Origin: Phycisphaera mikurensis
GTDB taxonomy: Bacteria > Planctomycetota > Phycisphaerae > UBA1845
Reading direction: 5' to 3'
Length of the DNA stretch: 37,742 nucleotides
Assembly (NCBI GenBank): GCA_005240095.1
Contig: SBAX01000482.1
Coordinates: 1 to 37,742 of the forward strand
Positions 30,932 to 37,742 of the stretch are shown here, one piece after another. A program made the translations under genes and the position numbers. The notes beneath the pieces are model-generated. The model saw nothing but the letters and a program-made list of their open reading frames with translations. It searched no databases and was not told the DNA's origin. Positions within the stretch are counted from its first letter, which is position 1. Every line of letters begins with the position of its first letter.

Positions 30932-33118
30932 CTATCGCGGAAAAGCGTCCGGCAGTCCGCCGTCGATGGGGAGCGTGGCCCCGGTGGTGGGCGTGGCATT
31001 GCTGGCGAAGAAGACCACCGCATTGCCCACGTGCCGTCCGGTCACGCGGGCCTTAAGCAGGTTGCGCTGGCGGTAGTACTCGGGCAGATCATCGGGCTTC
31101 AGGTCATGCGTCTGGGCACGCCGCGGGGCGACTTCCTTCCATAGACCGGAGGGCGTCTCTTCGTCGCCGAAGACGGCATCGGGGGTCAGCATGTTCACGC
31201 GAATGCCGAAGGGGGCCAGCTCGACGGCGGCCAGTCGTCCGAGCTGGTGGGCGGCGGCTTTGGAGGCGCTGTAGGCGGCGAACTCCTTGCCGGGCGAGAG
31301 CACGTTCTTGCTGGAGATCATCACGATGTGCCCGCCCAGACCTTGCTCTTTCAGGATGCGGATTCCTTCGCGCATGAACAGCAGATAGCCGGTGGCGTTG
31401 ACATCCATGACCCGGCGGAAGTCGTCGGCGGAGAGTTCGTCGATGGGGGCGACGTGGGCGATGCCCGCGTTGGGGACGATCACGTCCACGCCGCCGTACA
31501 TGCGGACGATCTGCTCGTATCCGCGGCGGACCCCGGCCTCGTCGGTCACGTCCATGACCACGGCGATTGCTGCACCGGCGCCGTGCGTCTTTTCGATGCG
31601 CTGGACGACGGGCATCAGGCGGCGCCCGTCCACGTCGGCCACGGCCACGTGCGCCCCGGCCTCGGCGCAGACTTCGGCAATCGCTGATCCGATGGCCCCA
31701 GCACCTCCGCTGATGATCACCACCTGGCCCTCCAGGGGACGAACCCCCCTTAATCCCCCCTTGTGAAGGGGGGACGCCTGAAGGGACGGGTCGACCTCGG
31801 TTTCGCCTCCCCCCTTACCAAGGGGGGACACAGGGGGGTTGTCGAGCTTGGCGCGCTGCAAAGCGCGGTACTCCATGTCGTAGAGATGCTGGGGTGCGAG
31901 TGATTCGAAGGAATCGATGGCGTGGGCCTTGGCCAGAGCGATGAGGGTGTGTTCGGCGATGTCGGCCGCGACTCGTGCCTCGCGCTTGGAGCGCCCCCAG
32001 CAAAGCAGCCCCGCACCGGGAAGCCAGACCACGCGGGGGCCAGCGTCGGCCAAGGCCGCGGTCGACCCGCCGTGGCGCTGGACGTAGGCGGCATACTTTT
32101 CGCGATAGCCCGCCACGGCGCTGCGGAACTGCTCACGAAGGGCACCCGCGTCGTTCCAGTTTGGGTGTTCGATCAGCAGCGGCCAGGGCTTCGTGCGAAT
32201 CAGGTGGTCCGCGGTGAGGGGGCCGCAGGCGGCCAGGGTCGTGATCGCCGGACTCTCCAGGATTCCCAGCAGCTCTGGCGTAGCCCGCCAGTCGAGGACT
32301 AGCCGGGAATAGGGTCGGTCTGCATCGCCGGTCGGCGCGGCGAGCAGTCCGCGGAGGACCGGCGCTGCTTGGGCGACGTTGAGCGCCGGCTGCTGGTCCA
32401 TGGGGCGCGGTGCGGCCGCCGCATGACGTGGCGCACGCGTTTCGATGAACTGCTCACAGCGACTGACCAGATCGATGTGTCGCTCGTACGAAGTCCGGGC
32501 ATCATCACCAAAGGTGATGAGCCCGTGTTGCAGCAGCACCATGCCCTCTATGTTGGGGTTTTCTTCGTGGGCTCGCCCGACGGCCTTGGCCAGGTCGAAT
32601 CCGGGGCGCACGTAGGGCAGGATGGCCACGCGCTCGCCGAGCACCTCCCGAATCAGCTCCGCGTCGCTGGGTTGGTTGGTCAGGATGATGACCGCGTCGG
32701 CGTGACTGTGGTCCACGTACCGCGGAGGCAAGACGGCATGAACCAGCGTCTCGATGGAGGGAGTCGGCGCGCTCGCGTCGAGCAGGCGGGTGCGAAGTTC
32801 GCGGACCATCGCTTCGTCGTCGAGCTGGCTCAAGCCCGTCAGCCGGCGTAGGTTTAGTAGATCGAGGGCGGGAATGTCCTGTGGCTCCAATAGAGCCATA
32901 TCCGCGCCCGATGCCTTGACGTAGACCACTTCTATGGCCTCGCCGAAGCGGTTCGTGATCACGCTCTTGAGGGAGACGTTCCCCCCGCCGTGGAGGACGA
33001 GGTCGGGCTCCGCGCCGATGAGCCGCGCGGTGTAGAGTCGAAGGGCAAGGTCCTCGTTGAGGGATTTCCATCGCTGGATCGCCTCCTGGGCCCCGTGTTG
33101 CGTCCAGCGGTTTTTCAT
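30932..33118 (-). CDS. Bifunctional class II aldolase / short-chain dehydrogenase (RhaD-like)
   Basis: A 728-residue fusion of the rhamnulose-1-phosphate aldolase/alcohol dehydrogenase type. Residues about 20-415 are a class II aldolase domain: [10 protein letters not shown] near 43, zinc-ligand HSHADAVI near 137 and [12 protein letters not shown] near 197. Residues about 462-728 are an SDR domain with the NAD motif [13 protein letters not shown] in VPNAGIAH, the catalytic Ser (MISSKN) and YSASK. It should split a sugar phosphate to DHAP plus lactaldehyde and act on the aldehyde. Residues 426-459 between the domains are encoded by an inverted pair of family B palindromes ([13 protein letters not shown] ... 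[10 protein letters not shown]). Followed upstream by an LsrF-like aldolase gene at 24 bases, one operon. Confidence 0.88.
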   Translation of the reverse strand: MKNRWTQHGAQEAIQRWKSLNEDLALRLYTARLIGAEPDLVLHGGGNVSLKSVITNRFGEAIEVVYVKASGADMALLEPQDIPALDLLNLRRLTGLSQLDDEAMVRELRTRLLDASAPTPSIETLVHAVLPPRYVDHSHADAVIILTNQPSDAELIREVLGERVAILPYVRPGFDLAKAVGRAHEENPNIEGMVLLQHGLITFGDDARTSYERHIDLVSRCEQFIETRAPRHAAAAPRPMDQQPALNVAQAAPVLRGLLAAPTGDADRPYSRLVLDWRATPELLGILESPAITTLAACGPLTADHLIRTKPWPLLIEHPNWNDAGALREQFRSAVAGYREKYAAYVQRHGGSTAALADAGPRVVWLPGAGLLCWGRSKREARVAADIAEHTLIALAKAHAIDSFESLAPQHLYDMEYRALQRAKLDNPPVSPLGKGGGETEVDPSLQASPLHKGGLRGVRPLEGQVVIISGGAGAIGSAIAEVCAEAGAHVAVADVDGRRLMPVVQRIEKTHGAGAAIAVVMDVTDEAGVRRGYEQIVRMYGGVDVIVPNAGIAHVAPIDELSADDFRRVMDVNATGYLLFMREGIRILKEQGLGGHIVMISSKNVLSPGKEFAAYSASKAAAHQLGRLAAVELAPFGIRVNMLTPDAVFGDEETPSGLWKEVAPRRAQTHDLKPDDLPEYYRQRNLLKARVTGRHVGNAVVFFASNATPTTGATLPIDGGLPDAFPR
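31743..31775 (-). repeat. Family B palindromic element, copy 3a (inside aldolase/SDR gene)
   Basis: ACCCCCCTTAATCCCCCCTT, GTG, AAGGGGGGAC: the same C-tract, spacer, C-tract, G-tract order as the copy at 91-123. It is read on the minus strand in frame in the linker between the aldolase and SDR domains. Confidence 0.88.
31806..31840 (-). repeat. Family B palindromic element, copy 3b (inverted partner)
   Basis: CCTCCCCCCTTACCAAGGGG and on to GGGGGGTT is the reverse orientation of copy 3a, 31 bases away. The two outer arms (aacccccct and aggggggtt) can pair, so 31742-31840 forms a large inverted repeat, like a two-unit REP/BIME structure. It is in frame in the gene. Confidence 0.88.
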
Positions 33119-33142
33119 GTCCGTCGACTACGGAAAAGGGAG

Positions 33143-33922
33143 CTATCTGGCCGGCTTGAGCGTGTCCCAGGCCTGGGTGTCGGTCTTGTTGTCGTGAACG
33201 ATGGTCCGTACCGCCCGAATCATTTCCACGGGCCACTGGGACTGGAAGATGTTGCGGCCCATGTCCACACCGGCGGCGCCGTCGCGCACGGCGTGATAAG
33301 CCAGCTTCAGGGCCTCGCGCTCTTCGATCTTCTTGCCCCCCGCGATGATTACCGGGACCGGACAGCCGCCCACGACCTTTTCGAAGCCTTCGCAGTAATA
33401 CGTCTTCACGAAATGGGCCCCGAGTTCCGCGGCGATGCGGCAGGCCAGGCTCAGATAGCGGGCGTCGCGAACCATCTCCTTGCCCACCGCGGTCACCGCC
33501 AGAACCGGCAGGCCGTAGCCTTGGGCCTCATCCACAAGCCGGCCGAGATTGGTCAGCGAAGCCTTCTCGTGCGGGGAGCCCACGAAGATGGACATGGTGA
33601 CGCACGCGGCATTGAGGCGGATGGCCTCTTCCATGGAGACGGTCAGTTCTTCGTCGGAGAGATCGTCCTTAAGGACGCTGGTTCCGCCGGAGACGCGCAG
33701 CACGATGGGCACCCTGGCGGCCGGATCGACGCAGTTCCGCAGCACGCCGCGAGTGAGCATGAGGGCATCGGCGTAGGGCAGGAGGGGCTTGATCACCCGC
33801 CCGGGCTGCTCCAGCCCGGTGGTGGGGCCCTGGAAGTAGCCGTGGTCCACGGCCAGCATGACGCATCGCCCCGTGGCCGGTTGCAAGATGCTGGAGAATC
33901 TGTTCCGCAGGCCCCAATCCAT
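33143..33922 (-). CDS. DeoC/LsrF-type class I aldolase
   Basis: A 259-residue TIM-barrel Schiff-base aldolase or thiolase of the LsrF/FbaB group. It begins MDWGLRNRFSSILQP and contains VMLAVDHGYFQGPTTGLEQP, LRVSGGTSVL, the lysine-bearing strand HFVKTYYCEGFEKVVGGCPV, VIIAGGKK and GVDMGRNIFQS, all as in E. coli LsrF. LsrF itself thiolyses a DPD-derived (AI-2) phosphate; no other lsr genes are visible here. It is paired by 24 bases with the aldolase/SDR gene, so a sugar-phosphate breakdown role fits better than quorum-signal processing. It is a little shorter than LsrF at the N-terminus. Confidence 0.85.
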   Translation of the reverse strand: MDWGLRNRFSSILQPATGRCVMLAVDHGYFQGPTTGLEQPGRVIKPLLPYADALMLTRGVLRNCVDPAARVPIVLRVSGGTSVLKDDLSDEELTVSMEEAIRLNAACVTMSIFVGSPHEKASLTNLGRLVDEAQGYGLPVLAVTAVGKEMVRDARYLSLACRIAAELGAHFVKTYYCEGFEKVVGGCPVPVIIAGGKKIEEREALKLAYHAVRDGAAGVDMGRNIFQSQWPVEMIRAVRTIVHDNKTDTQAWDTLKPAR

Positions 33923-34115
33923 GTCGATCCTCGATGGCGATGTTGACGGAATGTACGGCAGGCGGGCGACCGGGGCAATAACCTCAACTGACGGCAGGCC
34001 GCGGAAATCGAATCCGGGGCTTCATGGCCGTGCCCAAGGGCAGTACGATTCGGTCCGATACGTGGAATAGTCCCCAGCAGGGAGGCCAGCCATCGCCGGC
34101 AAGAAGACGATCCGA

Positions 34116-35102
34116 TTGCTGCTGAGTTGCGTCGGTCGGCGCGTGGAGCTGGTGCGTGCCTTTCGCGAGGCCGGCAAACGCCTTCGCGTCGGCCTGGAAA
34201 TCCACGGCACTGACGCGACCGCGTTGTCGCCCGCCATCCATCACGTGGACCGGCCTCATCTTGTGCCCTCCATCGCCAGCGGGGACTACATCCGTGCACT
34301 ACTGCGGATCGTGCAGAGGGAGCGCATCGACCTCCTGATCCCGCTCATCGATTCGGAGCTTGGACTGATCGCTGAGGCGGCGCCGAAGTTTGAGCGCCTC
34401 GGCTGTCTGGCCCTGATCTCTTCGCCGCGGGTCGTCGAGGTTTGCCGGGACAAGATCGAGACCTTCCGCGTTCTTCGCGGCGCGGGCATCGATACGCCGC
34501 TCACGTGGACCTGGGCCCAGGCCATGCGGCAGCGACGACACAAGTTCCCCTATTACCTCAAACCTCGCGCGGGCAGCGCCGCCAAGGGCAACTACGTGGT
34601 GCGGAATCGCGCCGAGCTGGAGGTCTTCGGGCGGCGCGTGCCGGACGCTATCGTCCAGGAATACGTCAGCGGCGTGGAGCACACGCTCGACGTGTACACC
34701 GGACTCGACGGAGTTCCGCGGTGCGTCGTGCCTCGGCGGCGGCTGGAAGTCCGCACCGGGGAGGTCAGCAAGGGCATCGTGGTGAAAAACTCGGCGATCA
34801 TGGAGGTCGGCCGGCGCGTCGCCGAGGTGCTTGGGCAGTGCCGGGGGGTCATTACGGTCCAATGCATCGTGACGCCCAAGCAGCGCATCCGGGCCATTGA
34901 AATCAACCCGCGTTTCGGGGGCGGGGCTCCGCTCGCCATTTACGCCGGCGCGGACTTCCCGAAGTGGGTCCTGCAGGAGCTGCTTGGGGCTGTTCCGAGA
35001 ATCGACCCCGACGGCTTCCGCGATGGTGTGGCCATGCTGCGCTACGATGAGTCCGTGTTCCTCGAAAACGCAGCGGGCATGGTCGCGGAGGGCGAGTTCT
35101 AG
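34116..35102 (+). CDS. ATP-grasp enzyme (CarB/PylC-like)
   Basis: A 328-residue carbon-nitrogen ligase-like protein. The N-terminus LLLSCVGRRVELVRAFREAG is the pre-ATP-grasp Rossmann-like domain. The ATP-grasp core has VEVCRDKIETFRVLRGAGID, PYYLKPRAGSAAKGNYVVRN, DAIVQEYVSGVEHTLDVYTG and RAIEINPRFGGGAPLAIYAG (the metal-binding E-x-N-x-R). Substrate unknown. The start is unclear: the TTG at 34116 falls inside the family's first strand, while GGAGG (34081-34085) stands six bases before an in-frame ATC at 34092. This would give a more natural N-terminus with eight more residues. The stop overlaps the convergent membrane gene by four bases. Confidence 0.8.
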   Translation: MLLSCVGRRVELVRAFREAGKRLRVGLEIHGTDATALSPAIHHVDRPHLVPSIASGDYIRALLRIVQRERIDLLIPLIDSELGLIAEAAPKFERLGCLALISSPRVVEVCRDKIETFRVLRGAGIDTPLTWTWAQAMRQRRHKFPYYLKPRAGSAAKGNYVVRNRAELEVFGRRVPDAIVQEYVSGVEHTLDVYTGLDGVPRCVVPRRRLEVRTGEVSKGIVVKNSAIMEVGRRVAEVLGQCRGVITVQCIVTPKQRIRAIEINPRFGGGAPLAIYAGADFPKWVLQELLGAVPRIDPDGFRDGVAMLRYDESVFLENAAGMVAEGEF

Positions 35103-36763
35103 CGGCGTGTGGAGTCCGCGGCGCTGAGGCTCTTCCGGTCCCAATCCCAGTTGATCTGCCTGATCGGACGGTCCTTCCGTGCGAATACGAACATGATGGG
35201 GTCGCTTTGGTACTGGTCGTGGTAGTCCACGCCTACGGCCGGCCCGTAGTGCGCTTCCAGAAACGCCAGCCATTCCTTGAAGGGCTTTTCATCGAAGAGC
35301 ACGATGATCACGCGAGGCAAATGCCGCTCAAGGTCTTCGATGAGCGTCCTCCTGCGTTGCTCAACCTTGGGCATACCCGCGGCCAGGCCGGTGATCATCG
35401 TGTAGCGGGAAGCGCACCTTCGCCCGGAATAGTAGTAGATTTCCGCATCGTTGCCGTAGACGAAGATGGAATCATCCGGCTCCGTGACCGAGGCGACGTT
35501 CGCGCCCTGGGCGCGTCCCCAGAAGTCGCGAAAGTTGTAGCGCTTCACGGTGATCTCATGGCTCGGCAGGAAAAGGTAATGGCGTGCCTGGGAGTAGAAG
35601 AGGAACCCCGGCACCAGTAGAAAGAGTCCGGCGGGCGCCGCGCCCCGCCATGCGGTCACGCGCCCTACCCTGCGAACCAGCGACTCCATCACGACTGCAA
35701 CCGCGAGGACCGCCGGTCCGACCAGCAGATAGTAGTAGTGCGGCCAGAAGCGCCCCGATAGACACGTCGCCAGGTATCCCGCCGCGGCCAACGGAATGAT
35801 CGCCGCGACGTCGCGCTGCCTACGTGTCGCCGTCGCGGTGACGAGCACGACCAGCGCCGCCGCGCCCGTGATCCAAAGGGGCAGTGCGCTTTCGAAGATG
35901 AAGGGATGTCGCACGGGCTTGAAGAAACGGAAGAACCGGTAGTAGAAGGGCTCGCCCGTTTCGCTGTAGCCCACGTTGAACAGCAGGGCGGCATCGACGA
36001 ACTCGGAAAACCGATCCGTCGCGGCGAAATAGGAGAACGCCGCAATCCACACCAACAAGGGACCGGCAGCGAACACGGCCAGTGTGGCAACTGGTGCACG
36101 TGCTCGCGAGGTTCTTGCAGACCGCGCCACGAGCCACAGGGCAAGCAGGAGCCAATAAATGGCCACGATCGGCTTGAGCGTGGACGCCAACGCCAGAAGG
36201 AGGCCCGACAGGAGGACCGAGGGCCATTGCGCACCCGGGCCTTTGACCCTCACCCCGACCCTCTCCCGAAAAGGGAGAGGGGGCTGGGCGCGGATGGCGA
36301 AATACCATGCGGCGAGGATCAGGGTGTTCATGTAGATTTCGCGGTTGCACCCTTCGCCGCCGGTGCCCGGATCAGAAGATGCCAGTGCGAAAAGGGCCGC
36401 GCCGAGAATCGCTGCCTGACGTCCGCTCGTGCGCTGCAGGATCAGGGCGATGAACGCCAGCGACACGATGGAAAACGCCAGGGCGACGAGGCGAAAGACA
36501 ACCGGCGCATCCCCAAACAAGGCAATGACCAGCGCAAAGAGGGCGAAAACCCCGAAGGGCTGATGGTCCCACACGTCCACGTACAGGCGATCGCCAGCGA
36601 GAAGTCGAGCGCCGATGTATGCATAGTTGCACTCGTCGGTTTCCAGAGGCAGGCCGAAGGCGCGCAGCCGGAAAGCAACCAGGACCGCAATCGCCACCAG
36701 GATGCCGACCCAAGGAAGGCGGGACGAGGTGCGGCTGTTACCTGCTTCGGAGGCGACCGCCAT
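35099..36763 (-). CDS. Polytopic membrane protein, GT39/ArnT-like glycosyltransferase
   Basis: A 554-residue integral membrane protein with about 11-13 hydrophobic segments. After the first helix the loop PLETDECNYAYIGARLLAGD carries the acidic pair typical of GT-C (ArnT/PMT-type) enzymes, followed by RLYVDVWDHQPFG. The enzyme would transfer a sugar from a polyprenyl phosphate on the outer face. The C-terminal ~120 residues are soluble (SIFVYGNDAEIYYYSGRRC). The ATG at 36763 avoids overlap with the divergent hydrolase gene. Residues 161-174 (PPLPFRERVGVRVK) come from a family A element in a loop between membrane segments. No partner polysaccharide genes are in the window. Confidence 0.75.
   Translation of the reverse strand: MAVASEAGNSRTSSRLPWVGILVAIAVLVAFRLRAFGLPLETDECNYAYIGARLLAGDRLYVDVWDHQPFGVFALFALVIALFGDAPVVFRLVALAFSIVSLAFIALILQRTSGRQAAILGAALFALASSDPGTGGEGCNREIYMNTLILAAWYFAIRAQPPLPFRERVGVRVKGPGAQWPSVLLSGLLLALASTLKPIVAIYWLLLALWLVARSARTSRARAPVATLAVFAAGPLLVWIAAFSYFAATDRFSEFVDAALLFNVGYSETGEPFYYRFFRFFKPVRHPFIFESALPLWITGAAALVVLVTATATRRQRDVAAIIPLAAAGYLATCLSGRFWPHYYYLLVGPAVLAVAVVMESLVRRVGRVTAWRGAAPAGLFLLVPGFLFYSQARHYLFLPSHEITVKRYNFRDFWGRAQGANVASVTEPDDSIFVYGNDAEIYYYSGRRCASRYTMITGLAAGMPKVEQRRRTLIEDLERHLPRVIIVLFDEKPFKEWLAFLEAHYGPAVGVDYHDQYQSDPIMFVFARKDRPIRQINWDWDRKSLSAADSTRR
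36245..36283 (-). repeat. Family A palindromic element, copy 4 (inside GT39-like gene)
   Basis: The left arm contains the 20-mer identical to copy 1. CCCTCTCCC (36259-36267), gaaaa, GGGAGAGGG (36273-36281) form a perfect 9-bp stem. It is read in frame on the minus strand, giving PLPFRERVGVRV. Confidence 0.88.
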
Positions 36764-36833
36764 GGGATCGGATGGTAACCCGCGCGCCCCTGCCCGCCAA
36801 CTTTCCATTGGATTCGCGCATCGGCACGGTACA

Positions 36834-37604
36834 ATGTCGCTGGTGTTGACCTTCTCGCTGCAGTCCGGGTCCAATGGGAACTCGATCTATGTCGAGGCCA
36901 ACGGAACGCGGCTGCTGTTCGATGCGGGCATCAGCGGGGCGCTGGCCGCCCGGCGGATGGCCGAGCACGGGCGGGACATCCGCTCCGTGGACGCTGTGAT
37001 CATCTCCCACGACCACGTCGATCACATCCGCTGCGCCGGCGTGTTTCATCGCAAGTTCGGCATCCCTTTGTACGTCACGCGGCGCACGCTGGCCTCGACA
37101 TGGTGCAGCCTGGGCAAGCTGTGCGACGTTCATTACTTCGAGTCCGGCGACGTACTTCGATTCGGACACGTGGCGGTTCACACCATCCGCACGCCCCACG
37201 ATGCGGCCGACGGGGTCGTCTTTGTCGTGGAGTGCGAGGGCCGGCGGCTGGGCATTCTTACGGACTTAGGTCACCCCTTCGCCGGTTTGCAGGACATTCT
37301 GGAGTCCATCGACGCGGCCTATCTGGAGTGCAACTACGATCCCGACATGCTCGAGCGCGGCCCCTACCCTCTTGCCCTCAAGGCCCGGATTCGCGGGCAC
37401 GGCGGGCACCTCTCCAACGATGAATCCGCGGAGCTCCTTCGCGCCTGCCGACGCCGCCGGCCTAAGTGGATCGCCGTAGCGCACCTCAGCGAGGAGAACA
37501 ACCATCCGCAGCTCGCCGTCGGCGCCCAGCGCGCCGCGGTGGGGTGGGACTATCCGGTGTATCACGCCTCGCGCTATTCCACATCCGGCCTGTGGGCCGT
37601 CTGA
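36834..37604 (+). CDS. MBL-fold metallohydrolase (YycJ/WalJ-like)
   Basis: A 256-residue metallo-beta-lactamase-fold protein. It starts MSLVLTFSLQSGSNGNSIYV, then ANGTRLLFDAGISGALAARR. The metal motif is SHDHVDHI (HxHxDH), followed by HTIRTPHDAADGVVF and LGILTDLGHPFAGL (later His/Asp ligands), YLECNYDPDML and RIRGHGGHLSNDE. These are the features of YycJ/WalJ, a predicted nuclease-like MBL protein of cell-wall and DNA-related regulons. The ATG at 36834 is chosen because it matches the usual N-terminus; an upstream extension would run into the divergent gene. Confidence 0.88.
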   Translation: MSLVLTFSLQSGSNGNSIYVEANGTRLLFDAGISGALAARRMAEHGRDIRSVDAVIISHDHVDHIRCAGVFHRKFGIPLYVTRRTLASTWCSLGKLCDVHYFESGDVLRFGHVAVHTIRTPHDAADGVVFVVECEGRRLGILTDLGHPFAGLQDILESIDAAYLECNYDPDMLERGPYPLALKARIRGHGGHLSNDESAELLRACRRRRPKWIAVAHLSEENNHPQLAVGAQRAAVGWDYPVYHASRYSTSGLWAV

Positions 37605-37605
37605 C

Positions 37606-37742
37606 CTATTGCAAAACGGGCAGGGGGCGCGAAAGGGGCGGACAAACGTCCGCGCTGACCAGTTCGGCAATCACCGCATCCGCCACAAGGCGCCCCTCGC
37701 GGGCGAGGGCTAAACGCGTGCCATCGCTTGCGACTTCGAGGA
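37606..37742 (-). CDS. C-terminal end of an incoming gene, possibly HemW-like
   Basis: The minus strand has an open frame from the window edge to a TAG at 37606-37608. It reads LEVASDGTRLALAREGRLVA, then DAVIAELVSADVCPPLSRPL and PVLQ. The pattern of a small winged-helix end (beta turn, LA-REGRLVADAVIAEL helix) resembles the C-terminus of HemW/coproporphyrinogen-oxidase-like radical SAM proteins. Only 44 codons are visible, so this is a tentative call. It converges with the MBL-fold gene, with the stops one base apart. Confidence 0.4.
   Translation of the reverse strand, partial: LEVASDGTRLALAREGRLVADAVIAELVSADVCPPLSRPLPVLQ

Noticed and set aside
33143-33922. AI-2 quorum-signal processing (lsr) locus
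   Set aside because: Only an LsrF-like aldolase is present; there are no lsrK, lsrR, lsrB or transporter genes, and the partner gene is a sugar aldolase/dehydrogenase.
1-37742. tRNA, rRNA, integrase, insertion sequence or prophage features
   Set aside because: Looked for on both strands by eye (cloverleaf-like CCA ends, transposase and integrase motifs) and none could be supported.

Overview
The window is a GC-rich bacterial chromosome segment that most resembles Planctomycetota (possibly a Phycisphaerae-like lineage). The evidence is the mix of gene types: secreted proteins with dockerin-like DxDGDGxVD calcium loops, HYR-type repeat proteins, tandem DUF1579 secreted proteins, an AMMECR1 domain on an exported protein, a eukaryote-type kynurenine operon, and frequent starts without a clear Shine-Dalgarno. 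This is inference from gene content. There is no rRNA or marker gene to prove it, and no tRNA, CRISPR array, transposase or prophage was seen.

Layout. 1-2913: SNF2-type helicase, entering from the left. 3013-7063: an RHH-like antitoxin followed by only the first ~19 codons of a PIN toxin, a large TPR/MA-clan peptidase-like exported protein, and an intact HigB/HigA-type toxin-antitoxin pair with a palindromic operator on its -10. 7172-9561 (minus): three tandem DUF1579 paralogues, the third frameshifted. 9778-13217: kynU-kmo-kynA, converting tryptophan to 3-hydroxyanthranilate. 13191-17021 (minus): a GT-C-like membrane protein and an exported AMMECR1-alpha/alpha-toroid fusion. 17143-19361: a DisA_N (diadenylate cyclase-like) protein, a DUF2807 lipoprotein and folE. 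19381-24156 (minus): two large exported proteins, one with seven HYR-like units of exactly 78 codons, one with Dictyostelium-type cysteine repeats and a dockerin-like end. 24609-26740 (minus): ECF sigma, anti-sigma and secretin-N-like operon. 26840-29998 (minus): three uncharacterised proteins. 30129-30908: a DUF3052 protein. 30932-33922 (minus): class II aldolase/SDR fusion and an LsrF/DeoC-type class I aldolase. 34116-37604: ATP-grasp enzyme, second GT-C-like membrane protein, MBL-fold hydrolase. From 37606: the C-terminal end of another gene, possibly hemW.

The most striking feature crosses all these regions. Three families of short palindromic or direct-repeat DNA elements (called A, B and C here) are scattered through the window. 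Most copies lie inside protein-coding genes, always in frame, and always at tolerant sites: domain linkers, N-terminal extensions, loops between membrane helices, between the two halves of a zinc-ribbon-like motif, or over a stop codon. They behave like protein-coding palindromic insertion elements (compare the Rickettsia palindromic elements) and no mobilising enzyme is visible nearby. Other points of note are the truncated PIN toxin beside an intact antitoxin, the DisA_N protein with RHA in place of the RHR motif, the membrane-anchored KMO, and the exported AMMECR1 fusion.
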